Part shown: positions 47,219 through 56,835 of the stretch, in pieces
How positions within the stretch are numbered: position 1 is the stretch's first letter
Layout of the letters: every line of letters begins with the position of its first letter
NCBI GenBank assembly: GCA_002498365.1
Contig: DAHB01000002.1
Span: 111,886-175,885 of the forward strand
Direction: 5' to 3'
DNA length: 64,000 nucleotides
Source: Methanomassiliicoccaceae archaeon UBA421
GTDB taxonomy: Archaea > Thermoplasmatota > Thermoplasmata > Methanomassiliicoccales > Methanomethylophilaceae
Notes under the pieces: model-generated
The model's database searches: none
Told to the model about the DNA's origin: nothing
Seen by the model: only the letters and a program-made list of their open reading frames with translations
Made by a program: the position numbers and the translations under genes

Positions 47219-48763
47219 ATGCATTGGGCGGACGTAATTGCAAAGGACATCGCGGATAGCTGCGAGAAGCCACTCATAGCCACGGGCATCAGTCCCACGG
47301 GCATCATCCATGTAGGCAGCCTAAGGGAGGCTATCACCGGTGAATCCGTGCGAAGCGCCGTGGAGGGCTTGGGCAAGGAAGTCAGATTGATCTATCTCAT
47401 CGATTCCTTCGACCCCCTCCGCAAACGTTACGATTTCCTGCCCGCAGAGTTCGAGAAGTACGTGGGGATGCCGATATCCAGGATACCGTGCCCCTGCGGA
47501 AAGCACAGGAACTATGCACATCACTTCGTACAGCCGTTCCTGGACGCGGTGGACTCATTGGGAGTCCAGTGCGAGATAATATGGACCCATGAACTGTACG
47601 AGGAAGGTAAATTCGCAGAAGCCGCGGACTTGGCCATGAAGAAGAGGGACCAGGTCATCAAGATAATGACCGAGGTCACAGGCAAGGCAGAGAACCCCGA
47701 ATATGCGCCCTACAACCCGATCTGCTCGTCATGCGGAAGATTCGCCAAGCCAGTATTCGACACCTACGAGTTTCCATACATGGAATATTCCTGCACATGC
47801 GGAAACCACGGAAAGGCCGACGTACGGAAAGCCGAAGGAAAGCTGACGTGGAGGCTCGAGTGGCCGGCGAAATGGAAGATCTTCGGTACATCGGCCGAGC
47901 CCTTCGGAAAGGACCACGCGGCCGCCGGAGGATCCTACGACACCGGCAAGAGGATCGTCGACGAGATCTATGGCGGTAAGGCGCCCTACCCGATCCCCTA
48001 TGAGTTCGTGCAGCTAAAGGGCGTGGGACAGATGCACAAGTCGCTGGGATGCCCCGTCACGGGGCTGGACGCTATCAACATGACCCCTCCGGAGGTTTTG
48101 AACTACCTGTTCCTCAGGGTCAATCCGTCGAGGGCCATCGATTACGACTCCGGTCTGGGCACCCTTGACATCGCCGACGAGTACGACCGTATGGAGCGCC
48201 TCTATTTCGCAGGCGAATGGACCGAGGCCGAGGACAACTCCGTACGGGCTTATGTGATCGCACAGCACAACCACGTGCCGGTGGGCCTTCCGCACCAGAT
48301 ACCTTACAGGCACCTGGTAAACGTAGCGCAGATGGCTCCCGGATTCGAAGGGGTCGTAGAGGTCCTCGAGCGGACAGAAGATCTTTCGGACATGACGGAG
48401 GGCGACAGGAAGAGGCTCGCACGCCGCGTGGACTGCGTCAGATACTGGCTCAATGGTTTTGCACCCGATGCCGTCAAATTTTCGGTATGCGGCACCGTTC
48501 CGCCGGGCATAGAGTTATCCATGAATGAGAAGGTATTCCTGAAGTCCCTTTCGGTCAAGATGTACGATTGCAACTGGGATGCCGATTCCATCGGTTCCAC
48601 GATCGCCGACACAGCCAAGGAGTCTCCCCTGGGACTCAAGGGAGGATACGGCGCGATGTACAGGATATTCATCGGCAAGAAGGCGGGGCCCAGGCTGGGG
48701 ACTTTCCTGGCCAGCATGGACAAGAACTTCGTGATCAACAGGATAGTCCAGGCGTCAGGCTGA
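47219..48763 (+). CDS. lysS: Lysyl-tRNA synthetase, class I
   Basis: 514 aa; charges tRNA-Lys. Class I signature IIHVGSLREAI (HIGH-like) and the KMSKS-like MHKSLGCPVTGLDAI, plus three zinc-type Cys motifs PCPCGKH, CSSCGRF and CTCGNHG. The class I form is typical of most archaea. Methanogens with pyrrolysine can have it together with class II enzymes; no second copy is in the window. The ATG at 47219 begins MHWADVIAKDIA. Confidence 0.95.
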   Translation: MHWADVIAKDIADSCEKPLIATGISPTGIIHVGSLREAITGESVRSAVEGLGKEVRLIYLIDSFDPLRKRYDFLPAEFEKYVGMPISRIPCPCGKHRNYAHHFVQPFLDAVDSLGVQCEIIWTHELYEEGKFAEAADLAMKKRDQVIKIMTEVTGKAENPEYAPYNPICSSCGRFAKPVFDTYEFPYMEYSCTCGNHGKADVRKAEGKLTWRLEWPAKWKIFGTSAEPFGKDHAAAGGSYDTGKRIVDEIYGGKAPYPIPYEFVQLKGVGQMHKSLGCPVTGLDAINMTPPEVLNYLFLRVNPSRAIDYDSGLGTLDIADEYDRMERLYFAGEWTEAEDNSVRAYVIAQHNHVPVGLPHQIPYRHLVNVAQMAPGFEGVVEVLERTEDLSDMTEGDRKRLARRVDCVRYWLNGFAPDAVKFSVCGTVPPGIELSMNEKVFLKSLSVKMYDCNWDADSIGSTIADTAKESPLGLKGGYGAMYRIFIGKKAGPRLGTFLASMDKNFVINRIVQASG

Positions 48764-49855
48764 TCAGAGTATCCCCATGTCCGTGAGCTTCTCCGGAAGG
48801 TAAGTGTCGGTGACGAAGTCGAGGCCGTATTTGGCCAGCGCCTGCTGCTCGGCCTTCTTCTTCATGCCCAGCATGGCCTGGATCTCGTTCTCCCAGAACT
48901 CGTCCCTGAAGCGCGGGTCCGAAAGTTCGGCGTTAAGCGCCCCCACGTCCTTGTCCGAAAGTACGTCAGTGGGCAGGTCGTAGTTCAGGATGTCGGAAGG
49001 CGTTATGCCTATGAACTGGGCGGAAGGCGTGGCCAGATAGTCTGATATGTGGGCCGTCTTTATGGCGCCGTATGCGACTGACGCGAATATCCTGAAGGAC
49101 CAAGGGTCCCCGTCGGTGAACACGGTGACGGGGAGGCGCAGCTCCTCGTTCACCCTTTTTATGAAACGTCTAGTGCTCCTCGTCGGCTGTCCCTTCAAAT
49201 GTACCAGCAATGCGCCGTACTTTTCAGGGAAACCGTTCTCCACAAGCCTGTCGAACATACCGCCGGTCTCTATGGCCATGACGAACTTGGCGCCGCAGCC
49301 CTTGAATTCTATCTTTTCGGGCCCCACGTTGTAAGGTATCCCGTATCCCGAATCTCCCACGTCATCGATGCAGTTGATCTTTTTCTTCTCGCCTTTGCGG
49401 GTAAGCTCCGTAAGGGTCAGGTCGCCGTATATCCTGGCGCCGTCCTCTTCGGGGCGGAGCTTGAACTCCTCCCTCATGCACCCGGTGATGACCTCGAGGT
49501 CCTCCGCCAGGATGTTGCTCTCGTCCTGGCTGTGGAATTTGGCGTTGTTCCACCCCTCGGAGATGTAGTACATCTCCCTCAAGGTGGAGGATTTGTTGGC
49601 ATTCAGCATTCCTTTGATGAAGTCTGCGGTGTAGACCGTCCTGAGCAGCATCAGGGCCCCCTTTACGGTCTTCGCCGTGCGGACGGACTTCTGGTCGCCA
49701 TACTTCCATACGCTGGATTTCGGATCGAATTCGATATTCCTCTTGGACCTCAGGGAGATCTTCATCGCCGGAACGCTGCCGTCGTCCATCTGGTCGTACA
49801 GGCTTTCGACGATACTGGTGAGGCTTTCTATGGTGTGGTCTTGCTTCTCATTCAT
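48764..49855 (-). CDS. top6A: DNA topoisomerase VI subunit A
   Basis: 363 aa, Spo11-like. The catalytic Tyr is in TLREMYYISEGWN; the Toprim metal residues are seen in AIETGGMFDRL and FTDGDPW. It cuts both DNA strands in complex with Top6B. Its ATG lies inside the end of top6B (8-bp overlap). Its stop immediately abuts the lysS stop of the opposite strand. Confidence 0.96.
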   Translation of the reverse strand: MNEKQDHTIESLTSIVESLYDQMDDGSVPAMKISLRSKRNIEFDPKSSVWKYGDQKSVRTAKTVKGALMLLRTVYTADFIKGMLNANKSSTLREMYYISEGWNNAKFHSQDESNILAEDLEVITGCMREEFKLRPEEDGARIYGDLTLTELTRKGEKKKINCIDDVGDSGYGIPYNVGPEKIEFKGCGAKFVMAIETGGMFDRLVENGFPEKYGALLVHLKGQPTRSTRRFIKRVNEELRLPVTVFTDGDPWSFRIFASVAYGAIKTAHISDYLATPSAQFIGITPSDILNYDLPTDVLSDKDVGALNAELSDPRFRDEFWENEIQAMLGMKKKAEQQALAKYGLDFVTDTYLPEKLTDMGIL

Positions 49856-51899
49856 TCAAATCAGCCTCCTTCTCGAACTCTTCTTCCTCGAGTTCTTCCT
49901 CTTCCTCTTCCGAAGTGTCTTCTTCCGTAATGGCTTCTTCCTCTTCGGTTATCTCCATGCCCTTTATTCCCCAGTCTCCCGGCAGAGGCTCCGCTCCCAT
50001 GACTATTGCGGGATTGATCCCCGATATGTACACGTCCTCCTGCGAGAATGTGTCGGCCATCTCCCCGCTGAGCTCGAAGGATATGATTGCGGAACTGGAA
50101 GGCTGAAGGCCCCTGACCTCCCAATATGCCTTCCCCTCCTCGTTGAGATCCACGAAAGACGGATTCATGAAAAGTGCCAGGTTGACGGACTCTTTGGGAA
50201 CCTGCGCATGAAGGCCGAAGGACCTCACGTTGTTGGTGTAATTGTAGATTCTGTAGACGTATCTGCGGTTGTTCTTGCCGATCTTCTCCACCGACGGTTC
50301 TATCCACACGACGTTCATTATCTTCGTTATCGTCCTCTCGAGGGACGGAAGCGGCCTTCCGAGATAATCTGCAGATTTTTTCGCCAGGTCCGGAAGTATC
50401 TCCTGGACGATCTCGAATTTGGCGTGCGTCTTAGAGCGCCTCTCCAGCTTGTTAAGATGGCTCTTCAGGTTCCTTGCGCAGAGCCTGAGGGCGGCGGAGA
50501 CCTCGCCGAGTATCTCCGGATAGCTGGCTATCGCTTCCTTGCCTTCAGATGTGAACGGGACCTTAGTTGATGCCACGTGCACCAATATTATGGCAGGCCC
50601 GTAGGGTATGCCCTTTCCACCCCTCTGCTCCAGACCGTAACGCCTCCAGTCCATGTCAGATATGGCTTTGGTGATCGCGCATGCGCCCTGCTGGTACAGA
50701 AGCGGTACTCGGTTAGCAAACCTCAGTATATTGACCTGGCCGTCAGAAGGTATGTCGCCTCCGTAGACGATGCCCGCCTCGACCACGAAGGGGTTTCCGT
50801 TAGCAGTTCTGGGAGGTCTCGTCACGGGCGTGGCGTAATAGTCCGGGCGAAGCCCCTCCATCACATGCATCAGGCCCTTCTTGATCAGAGTGTCGCCTAT
50901 TGGTGACAGGCAGTCCGTCTGAGGTGCCATGATCTTGACCTTGCCGATAGCGTCGATCATGGCGGCGCACTGGTCCCTGGCGAGGTCCTGGGGCGGGGCC
51001 TTGGGATCTATTCCCGACAGTTCCAGTATGTCGTCCGCGATGCGGCCGGTGACCCTTGAGAAATCCTCTTTGAGGAACGATCTTACATTCTTTTGCTTGC
51101 TGCCGTGGGCGAACTTGATCAGATCGCCGATCTCCATCCCTTCGGGATGGGGTTTGATCTCTTTGGGTTTCGGAGGGATTATCTCCGTTGCCTTTTCGAA
51201 CGTCCATTTCTTGCCGTCCGGGTCGTGGAATGTGATTGCGGCGTGGGGATTTACTATTGCCGTGTTCTTCAGGTACTCGAAGACGGATTGCTTTCCAGTC
51301 ACGTACCTTCCCTTTATCGTGAACTCGATGCTGGTCCCGTGGTCCCGTTCCCAGGTGAATGCCCTCTCATTAGTGACCAGAGGGCGGTTCGTCTTGGTGT
51401 CTATAACGATGTCCATCTCCCAGGCCACCTCGTCTTCTCCGGACACCTTCGATATCACGTGGGCGGGCTTTCCGGTGGTCAGGTAGCCGTACATCACAGT
51501 GGCGGATATCCCGATCCCCTGCTGGCCCCTGGACTGTCTGAGCGCATGGAACCTTGAACCGTACAGCAGGCGGCCGTACACGTTCTTTATTGCGTTGTGC
51601 ACTATCCCCGGTCCGTTATCGTCGACCGTTATCCTGTAATCGTCATCGTCAAGGCGCTCTATCCTCACGGATATCTCGGGGGCTATCTCCGCTTCTTCGC
51701 AGGCGTCCAGTGAATTGTCCACGGCCTCTTTAATGCCCATCAGGAGAGACTTCGAACGGGAGTCGAACCCGAGGATCTGCTTGTTCTTCTCGAAAAACTC
51801 GGCGACCGAGATCTCCTGCTGTTTGTCTGCCAGTTTGTAAGCGATGGACCTTCCTTTGGCATTCGGTCCCGAATTGGCAATATCTTCAGTTGAGCGCAT
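49848..51899 (-). CDS. top6B: DNA topoisomerase VI subunit B
   Basis: 683 aa. The N-terminal GHKL ATPase has the Mg-binding Asn in GIKEAVDNSLDACEEA, DDNGPGI and SRGQQGIGISATVMYG; the H2TH region and transducer domain follow, with the switch Lys near QRGGKGIPYGPAI. The C-terminus is an extended very acidic tail (EEEEAITEEDTSEEEEEEL) beyond the usual core. Forms the heterotetramer with Top6A, encoded next. Confidence 0.96.
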   Translation of the reverse strand: MRSTEDIANSGPNAKGRSIAYKLADKQQEISVAEFFEKNKQILGFDSRSKSLLMGIKEAVDNSLDACEEAEIAPEISVRIERLDDDDYRITVDDNGPGIVHNAIKNVYGRLLYGSRFHALRQSRGQQGIGISATVMYGYLTTGKPAHVISKVSGEDEVAWEMDIVIDTKTNRPLVTNERAFTWERDHGTSIEFTIKGRYVTGKQSVFEYLKNTAIVNPHAAITFHDPDGKKWTFEKATEIIPPKPKEIKPHPEGMEIGDLIKFAHGSKQKNVRSFLKEDFSRVTGRIADDILELSGIDPKAPPQDLARDQCAAMIDAIGKVKIMAPQTDCLSPIGDTLIKKGLMHVMEGLRPDYYATPVTRPPRTANGNPFVVEAGIVYGGDIPSDGQVNILRFANRVPLLYQQGACAITKAISDMDWRRYGLEQRGGKGIPYGPAIILVHVASTKVPFTSEGKEAIASYPEILGEVSAALRLCARNLKSHLNKLERRSKTHAKFEIVQEILPDLAKKSADYLGRPLPSLERTITKIMNVVWIEPSVEKIGKNNRRYVYRIYNYTNNVRSFGLHAQVPKESVNLALFMNPSFVDLNEEGKAYWEVRGLQPSSSAIISFELSGEMADTFSQEDVYISGINPAIVMGAEPLPGDWGIKGMEITEEEEAITEEDTSEEEEEELEEEEFEKEADLNE

Positions 51900-51955
51900 C
51901 CGATGGTAGGAATGATCGGGCTGTTTTTACCTTTATCGGTATATCTGCCGTCCGT

Positions 51956-53092
51956 TCAGACCTTGCCTTCGAACCTCTTGCCGCACTTGGGGCAGAACTC
52001 GGAGGCGTTAGGGACTTCCTTTCCGCATTCCGGGCAATCGAAGGTCGACTCGGCTATCTCCACAGTGCCGTCCGCATGGTGGACCTCGATCTCCACGTCG
52101 TCTTCGAATGCGGCTCCGCACTTGGGGCACTTTTCAGCGTCGTCAGGGACCTCCGCGCCGCAGTCCGAGCATATGAAGAAGTCCTTCTTGACTGGTTTTA
52201 TTTCTGCTGGCACATCGATATATGCTCCGCACTTGCGGCACTTGACCTCGCCGGGGAGGACCACCGAATCACATTGCTTGCATCTGCCGTATCCCGGAGG
52301 ATAAAGGCGGCCCTGCTTTATCATCCTGTCACGGGTCTTCTCGGCGCTGGACCTCATGCCGTAAGTTAGGAACAGTATCATGAAGTAAAGAAGCATGCAG
52401 AGTCCCAGGTAGTATCCGGTACCTATCCAGTATATCGAGTTCTTCGCCGAACTCGATGTGAGCTCGTCCAAGAAGAACGTTACCGATTGGGAATCCGAGA
52501 CCTTGGCGTCGGAGTCAGCGGTATCGGCCATGTAGAAGTATATGGTGTATAGTCCGTCTCCGACCGTGACGTCGAAGGTAGCGGTGCCCGTGGTTTGATC
52601 GTATGAGGTGGGGCCCAAGGTCCTCTCCGAACCTTTCACCCCGTAAACGCTGGAAAATCCGACCATATCTATCTCCGAGACGGTGGCCAAAGGCTTGTGT
52701 GCCGGGTCCGTGTCGGTGTATGTGACGTCGAACGTGTAGGAATCGGATGTTAAGATATATGTGGCCGCCGTGAAGTCGCCTCTGCTTTGGAAATCGTTGT
52801 GCGAATCCACGTAAGCGGGCGAAGTGTACAGGCTCCCGGCCAGCAATGCAACCAGAGCGAACACGGCGCCGTGCATGACCATCACCTTGACGTTCTTGAT
52901 CTTGACAAGGTGCGGTATCATGTAAAGCAACACGGCCACGATGACCATCGCGAGGCAGCTGAACCTCATGTAGATCCCCGACATGAGGATAAGCAATGTC
53001 AGAACGAGGCTCGCTGCAAGTGCCGCGAGCTGTTTAGTGGTCAATTCGATCTTCTTGTCATCTGCCGATCTCTCGGTGCTAACTATGGCCAT
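51956..53092 (-). CDS. Membrane protein with three C-terminal zinc ribbons
   Basis: About 378 aa starting MAIVSTERSADDKKIEL. Two or three membrane helices near the N-terminus (about 25-43, 46-64 and 74-92), a ~120-residue beta-rich extracytoplasmic domain, a helix (about 212-232), then cytosolic zinc ribbons: CKQCDSVVLPGEVKCRKC, CSDCGAEVPDDAEKCPKC and CPECGKEVPNASEFCPKC. It resembles archaeal zinc-ribbon membrane sensors of unknown role. The frame is open upstream, but this ATG gives the natural hydrophobic start. Confidence 0.75.
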   Translation of the reverse strand: MAIVSTERSADDKKIELTTKQLAALAASLVLTLLILMSGIYMRFSCLAMVIVAVLLYMIPHLVKIKNVKVMVMHGAVFALVALLAGSLYTSPAYVDSHNDFQSRGDFTAATYILTSDSYTFDVTYTDTDPAHKPLATVSEIDMVGFSSVYGVKGSERTLGPTSYDQTTGTATFDVTVGDGLYTIYFYMADTADSDAKVSDSQSVTFFLDELTSSSAKNSIYWIGTGYYLGLCMLLYFMILFLTYGMRSSAEKTRDRMIKQGRLYPPGYGRCKQCDSVVLPGEVKCRKCGAYIDVPAEIKPVKKDFFICSDCGAEVPDDAEKCPKCGAAFEDDVEIEVHHADGTVEIAESTFDCPECGKEVPNASEFCPKCGKRFEGKV

Positions 53093-53187
53093 CGGGCCTG
53101 TAACGGGTTCATCGATTAAAAAGTATCTAAGGGGACTTTCTGTGCCAACTCTAATATAACCTTTCACTATCAAGGAACGGGAAGCAA

Positions 53188-54288
53188 TTGGCGACGATCG
53201 AGGAGCAGATAAAAGAATTGGAGGAGCAGATCTCCAATACGAAGTACAACAAGGCCACCGAAGGCCACATAGGTAAGCTGAAGGCAAAAATAGCCAAGCT
53301 TTCCGCTGAGGAGGAGAAGAGGCGCTCCTCTAAGGGCTCCACGAAAGGATTCTATGTGAAAAAGGCCGGAAATGCGACTGTGGCGCTGGTAGGATTCCCC
53401 TCTGTGGGAAAATCCACGCTTCTGAACCAGCTCACCGATGCCAAATCTGAGATAGGAGCCTATCATTTCACAACACTTGATGTAGTGCCAGGTATCCTGG
53501 AGTACAACCATGCGAAGATCCAGATACTCGACATGCCGGGGCTTATAAAGGACGCCTCCCGCGGAAAAGGCCGCGGACGTGAGGTCATCGCCGCGGCCAG
53601 GTCCTCCGATATCATTCTTTTCGTGGTCGACGTGTTCAATCCTAACATCGAGGTCCTGTTCAACGAGCTATATTCTTCAGGTATCCGTCTGGACCAGAAG
53701 GCCCCGGACGTCGTGATATCCCCCACGGGCCAGGGCGGCGTTCTGGTGAAGCCCACCCTCAAGCTCACGAAGATAACCGAGGACGTGATCAAGGACATGA
53801 CCATAGCCTATGGTCACATCAACGCTACTGTGGTGGTCCGTGAGGACATAGACGTGGAGCAGATGCTGGACGTCCTCGCGGGAAACAGGGTGTACATAAA
53901 ATCCCTGATGGCGGTCAACAAGATAGACCTGGCCATGCCGGGCCAGCTCGAGGCGGTCAAAAAGAAGCACAACGAATTCCGTACGGTCCCTCTTTCGGCG
54001 GCCACGGGCCAGGGGATCGAAGATCTGAAGCAGGCGCTGTACGACACCATAGATATGATAAGGGTCTACCTGAAGCCCCAGGGGCAGGAGGCCGACATGG
54101 ACGTTCCTCTCATTGTGAAGAGGGGGAACAATGTCGGAGACGTCTGCGAGCTGATCCACAGGGATTTCAGGAATCAGTTCAGATATGCCATGGTCTGGGG
54201 GAAGAGCGCCAAGTTCCCGGGCCAGACCGTAGGTATGGACCATGTCATGGAGGACGAGGACGTCCTATCCATAATCGTAAGGCGCTGA
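53188..54288 (+). CDS. drg: DRG-family GTPase
   Basis: 366 aa, TTG start (no in-frame ATG fits better). An N-terminal coiled-coil helix (IEEQIKELEEQISNTKYNKA), then the G domain: G1 VALVGFPSVGKSTL, G3 DMPGLIKDASRGKGRG, G4 VNKIDL, and a C-terminal TGS domain (IRVYLKPQG..., GDVCELIHRDF...). DRG proteins associate with ribosomes in archaea and eukaryotes. Divergent from the zinc-ribbon membrane protein, with a 95-bp shared promoter region. Confidence 0.95.
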   Translation: MATIEEQIKELEEQISNTKYNKATEGHIGKLKAKIAKLSAEEEKRRSSKGSTKGFYVKKAGNATVALVGFPSVGKSTLLNQLTDAKSEIGAYHFTTLDVVPGILEYNHAKIQILDMPGLIKDASRGKGRGREVIAAARSSDIILFVVDVFNPNIEVLFNELYSSGIRLDQKAPDVVISPTGQGGVLVKPTLKLTKITEDVIKDMTIAYGHINATVVVREDIDVEQMLDVLAGNRVYIKSLMAVNKIDLAMPGQLEAVKKKHNEFRTVPLSAATGQGIEDLKQALYDTIDMIRVYLKPQGQEADMDVPLIVKRGNNVGDVCELIHRDFRNQFRYAMVWGKSAKFPGQTVGMDHVMEDEDVLSIIVRR

Positions 54289-54366
54289 GCATTATGAGCG
54301 CTTAAATTAAATGCCAGTTCATCCCTATACGACTCGGATTTCTGCCTCCTGAGGCAGGGTGTTAGA

Positions 54367-54591
54367 ATGAACAGCAAAACTAAGATCATGTTGATTGCGG
54401 TCTTGGCCCTTTCCGCGGCGGCATTCGGGGCTGCAGTATACGAGGCCGACGAGGCCGACGCCATAGACCCAATATCACTTCGCGAGTCGAACGATGAGGT
54501 AGATGAGGATTGGCTTTACGTCGCCCTCGCCGGAGTAGTTGTACTATCCGTGATGGGGATGTTCCTCTACCGTCGGAAAGAAAAATTCTGA
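54367..54591 (+). CDS. Small exported membrane protein
   Basis: 74 aa: a signal-like N-terminus (KIMLIAVLALSAAAFGAAVY), an acidic stretch (EADEADAIDPISLRESNDEV) and a C-terminal transmembrane helix (about 50-68) with basic RRKEKF tail. The topology places the acidic part outside. No family is recognised. A GC-rich hairpin (TGCCTCCTGAGGCA, 54341-54354) lies just upstream. Confidence 0.65.
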   Translation: MNSKTKIMLIAVLALSAAAFGAAVYEADEADAIDPISLRESNDEVDEDWLYVALAGVVVLSVMGMFLYRRKEKF

Positions 54592-54667
54592 TCCGGTCAA
54601 AAACCTTTTTCTAGTTTCAATATTTCAAAGCAACACGTTTATTATCGTTTTCCGTATAGCGGAGCGT

Positions 54668-55915
54668 ATGATCCAATGTCCCCGCGGAACGAGGGATTTC
54701 CTTCCCGATGAGATGGAGAGGCGCAGATACTACGAAGGGAAGCTCAGGTCGGTCGCCCTCAGGTTCGGGTTCCGGGAGACGGAGACGCCCATATTCGAGG
54801 ATGCGGAACTTTTCATCCTGAGAAGCGGGCCGAACGTGCTGAACGAGCTTTACGCTTTCAAGGATAAGGGGGACAGGGACCTCGCCCTGCGCCCGGAGAT
54901 GACCGCTCCCGCCATACGGATGTTCGTCAACAGCATGAGCAACGAACCGAAGCCCATAAAGATATTCTATTTCGGCCAGTGCTTCAGGTACGAGAGGCCG
55001 CAAAGCGGCAGGTACAGGGAATTCTTCCAGTTCGGTGCGGAGCTGATAGGTTCCGCGACGCCCGAGACGGATGCGGAGGCGATAGCTCTCGCCGTGGCGA
55101 TGATAGAGTCGCTGGGACTCAGGGACTACAAGATAAGGATAGGACATATAGGTGTACTGAGGCAGAAGCTCGCAGATGCAGGAGTTCCCAAGGAGAAGAC
55201 CGCGGAGGTCCTCCAGAAGCTTGACAAGAAGCTCTACGACGAGGCCCGTCCGATGATGGAGGACATGAACATCGGCACGCACGATGTCGAAGAGATATTC
55301 GAGTTGACGGAAACGGTCGGCGGCATCGAGGTCATCGATAAGGTTCCGGGAGAGCCAGGAGAATATCTCAGGTCCCTCATAGGCATACTTTCCGCCATGG
55401 GCGTGGAGGACGTCGAGATAGACCTGGGCGTAGTGCGCGGACTGGACTACTACACCGGCATGGTCTTCGAGGCGGAGGCGCCCGTGCTGGGCGCGGAGAA
55501 GCAGATATGCGGCGGGGGCTCGTACACCCTCTCGGAACTGTTCGGAGGGGAGAGGGTCTTCTCCACAGGCTTCGCGATCGGTTTCGACAGGATACTCCTG
55601 GCCATGGAGAAGGAAGGCATATCCTACGAGCAGAAAGGCATCGACGCCTACGTGGTACCGGTGTCGGACGATGTGAGGATCAAGGCCGCGGAGATAACAG
55701 CGATGCTCCGCAGGGCAGGGATCTCCTGCGACATGGACATCATGGGGCGGAAGATGGCAAAGGCCCTGAAGTACGCGTCATCCGCAAGAGCAAGGTTTGC
55801 GATAATCGTCGGAAAGAACGAGCTGGAGCAGGACTCCGTAACTCTCAGGAACATGGCTTCCGGCGATCAGGAAATCGTTCAGATAACGGAGCTTGCCGGG
55901 TCCGTTCAGGGCTGA
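54668..55915 (+). CDS. hisS: Histidyl-tRNA synthetase
   Basis: 415 aa, class II. RGTRDFLPDEM (start), motif 2 FRYERPQSGRYREFFQFGAEL, the His-specific LDYYTGMVFEA and GGGSYTLSELFGGE, motif 3 GFAIGFDRIL, and a C-terminal anticodon-binding domain (DAYVVPVSDDVR...). The end overlaps the convergent RNase HI gene by 10 bp. Confidence 0.96.
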   Translation: MIQCPRGTRDFLPDEMERRRYYEGKLRSVALRFGFRETETPIFEDAELFILRSGPNVLNELYAFKDKGDRDLALRPEMTAPAIRMFVNSMSNEPKPIKIFYFGQCFRYERPQSGRYREFFQFGAELIGSATPETDAEAIALAVAMIESLGLRDYKIRIGHIGVLRQKLADAGVPKEKTAEVLQKLDKKLYDEARPMMEDMNIGTHDVEEIFELTETVGGIEVIDKVPGEPGEYLRSLIGILSAMGVEDVEIDLGVVRGLDYYTGMVFEAEAPVLGAEKQICGGGSYTLSELFGGERVFSTGFAIGFDRILLAMEKEGISYEQKGIDAYVVPVSDDVRIKAAEITAMLRRAGISCDMDIMGRKMAKALKYASSARARFAIIVGKNELEQDSVTLRNMASGDQEIVQITELAGSVQG

Positions 55916-56310
55916 CTCCTGTCCAGCTCCCTGTTCACCAGCTCGTCCGCCCTGGGCATGAGCAGTTCGGAACGGCGCACGTCCGTGAACCTGACCTTGG
56001 GTATCATGGAGCTCAAGGCCGCCGCATCGCGGTGAAGCTCGATCAGCTCGGGAGCCTTGACGCGGTATTCTCCCCTCATCTGCCTTATTACTAGCTGAGA
56101 ATCCATGACGAACTCGACTTCTTGGGCTCCAAGTTCTATGGCCTTCCGTATGCCGGCGATCAGCCCGCGGTACTCCGCATAGTTGTTGGTGCGGATACCC
56201 AGATATTCGGATTCTTCATAGACCGTGTCCCCGTCCTCGGTCACCACCAGGCCGTAGGCCGAAGGTCCGGGATTCCCACGGGACCCCCCGTCGGAGAATA
56301 TCTTCAGCAT
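55906..56310 (-). CDS. rnhA: Ribonuclease HI
   Basis: 134 aa; degrades RNA in RNA-DNA hybrids. Catalytic acidic residues: IFSDGGSRGNPGPSAYG (Asp), NNYAEYRGLIAGI (Glu), FVMDSQLVIRQM (Asp) and PRADELVNREL (Asp). It lacks the basic protrusion, as in archaeal type 1 RNases H. It overlaps panD upstream by 7 bp and hisS at its own 3' end. Confidence 0.93.
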   Translation of the reverse strand: MLKIFSDGGSRGNPGPSAYGLVVTEDGDTVYEESEYLGIRTNNYAEYRGLIAGIRKAIELGAQEVEFVMDSQLVIRQMRGEYRVKAPELIELHRDAAALSSMIPKVRFTDVRRSELLMPRADELVNRELDRSQP

Positions 56311-56648
56311 TTCTCCATCACGGGCCTGTTGGACCTGTCGACCTTGACTATCTTGGTCTCCATGGGGTCGTCCGTAAGCTCGTATCCCATGATGATTACC
56401 AGGTCGCCCACGCTGCAGAGGCGGGCCGCGGCCCCGTTGATGCAGATCTCGCCCGAGCCCCTATCTCCGTAAATTGTGTAGGTCTCGAAGCGGTTGCCGT
56501 TGTTAATGTCGGCTATGGTAACCTTCTCACCCGGCAGTATGCCTGCCAGATCGAGCAATTCTCCGTCCACCGTTATGCTGCCCTCGTAGTCGAGGCGCGT
56601 CTCTGTGACCGTGGCGCGGTGTATCTTGCTGCGGAGCATCCAACGCAT
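56304..56648 (-). CDS. panD: Aspartate 1-decarboxylase
   Basis: 114 aa; makes beta-alanine for pantothenate and CoA. It starts MRWMLRSKIHRATVTET with the pyruvoyl precursor site in LDYEGSITVD, where cleavage between Gly and Ser forms the prosthetic group; NGAAARLCSVGDLVIIMGY is also typical. This is the bacterial-type PanD; many archaea use an unrelated MfnA-like enzyme, so it may have been acquired. Overlaps rnhA. Confidence 0.94.
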   Translation of the reverse strand: MRWMLRSKIHRATVTETRLDYEGSITVDGELLDLAGILPGEKVTIADINNGNRFETYTIYGDRGSGEICINGAAARLCSVGDLVIIMGYELTDDPMETKIVKVDRSNRPVMEKC

Positions 56649-56835
56649 AGGTGGTACTGTTCGTTACTGGTTAAAGAAACTTTCCCTTTGATGCTGAGGT
56701 CTGAAAGCGTGTTTTCTTCTTCGATCGCTTGATTTTTTTTGACAATATTACCATTATGCTCACACTATATCCAATAGTAACAAGAATTCAAAAAAACAAC
56801 ATAAACATTATATTGTATCGAAACATGAAGGTCGC

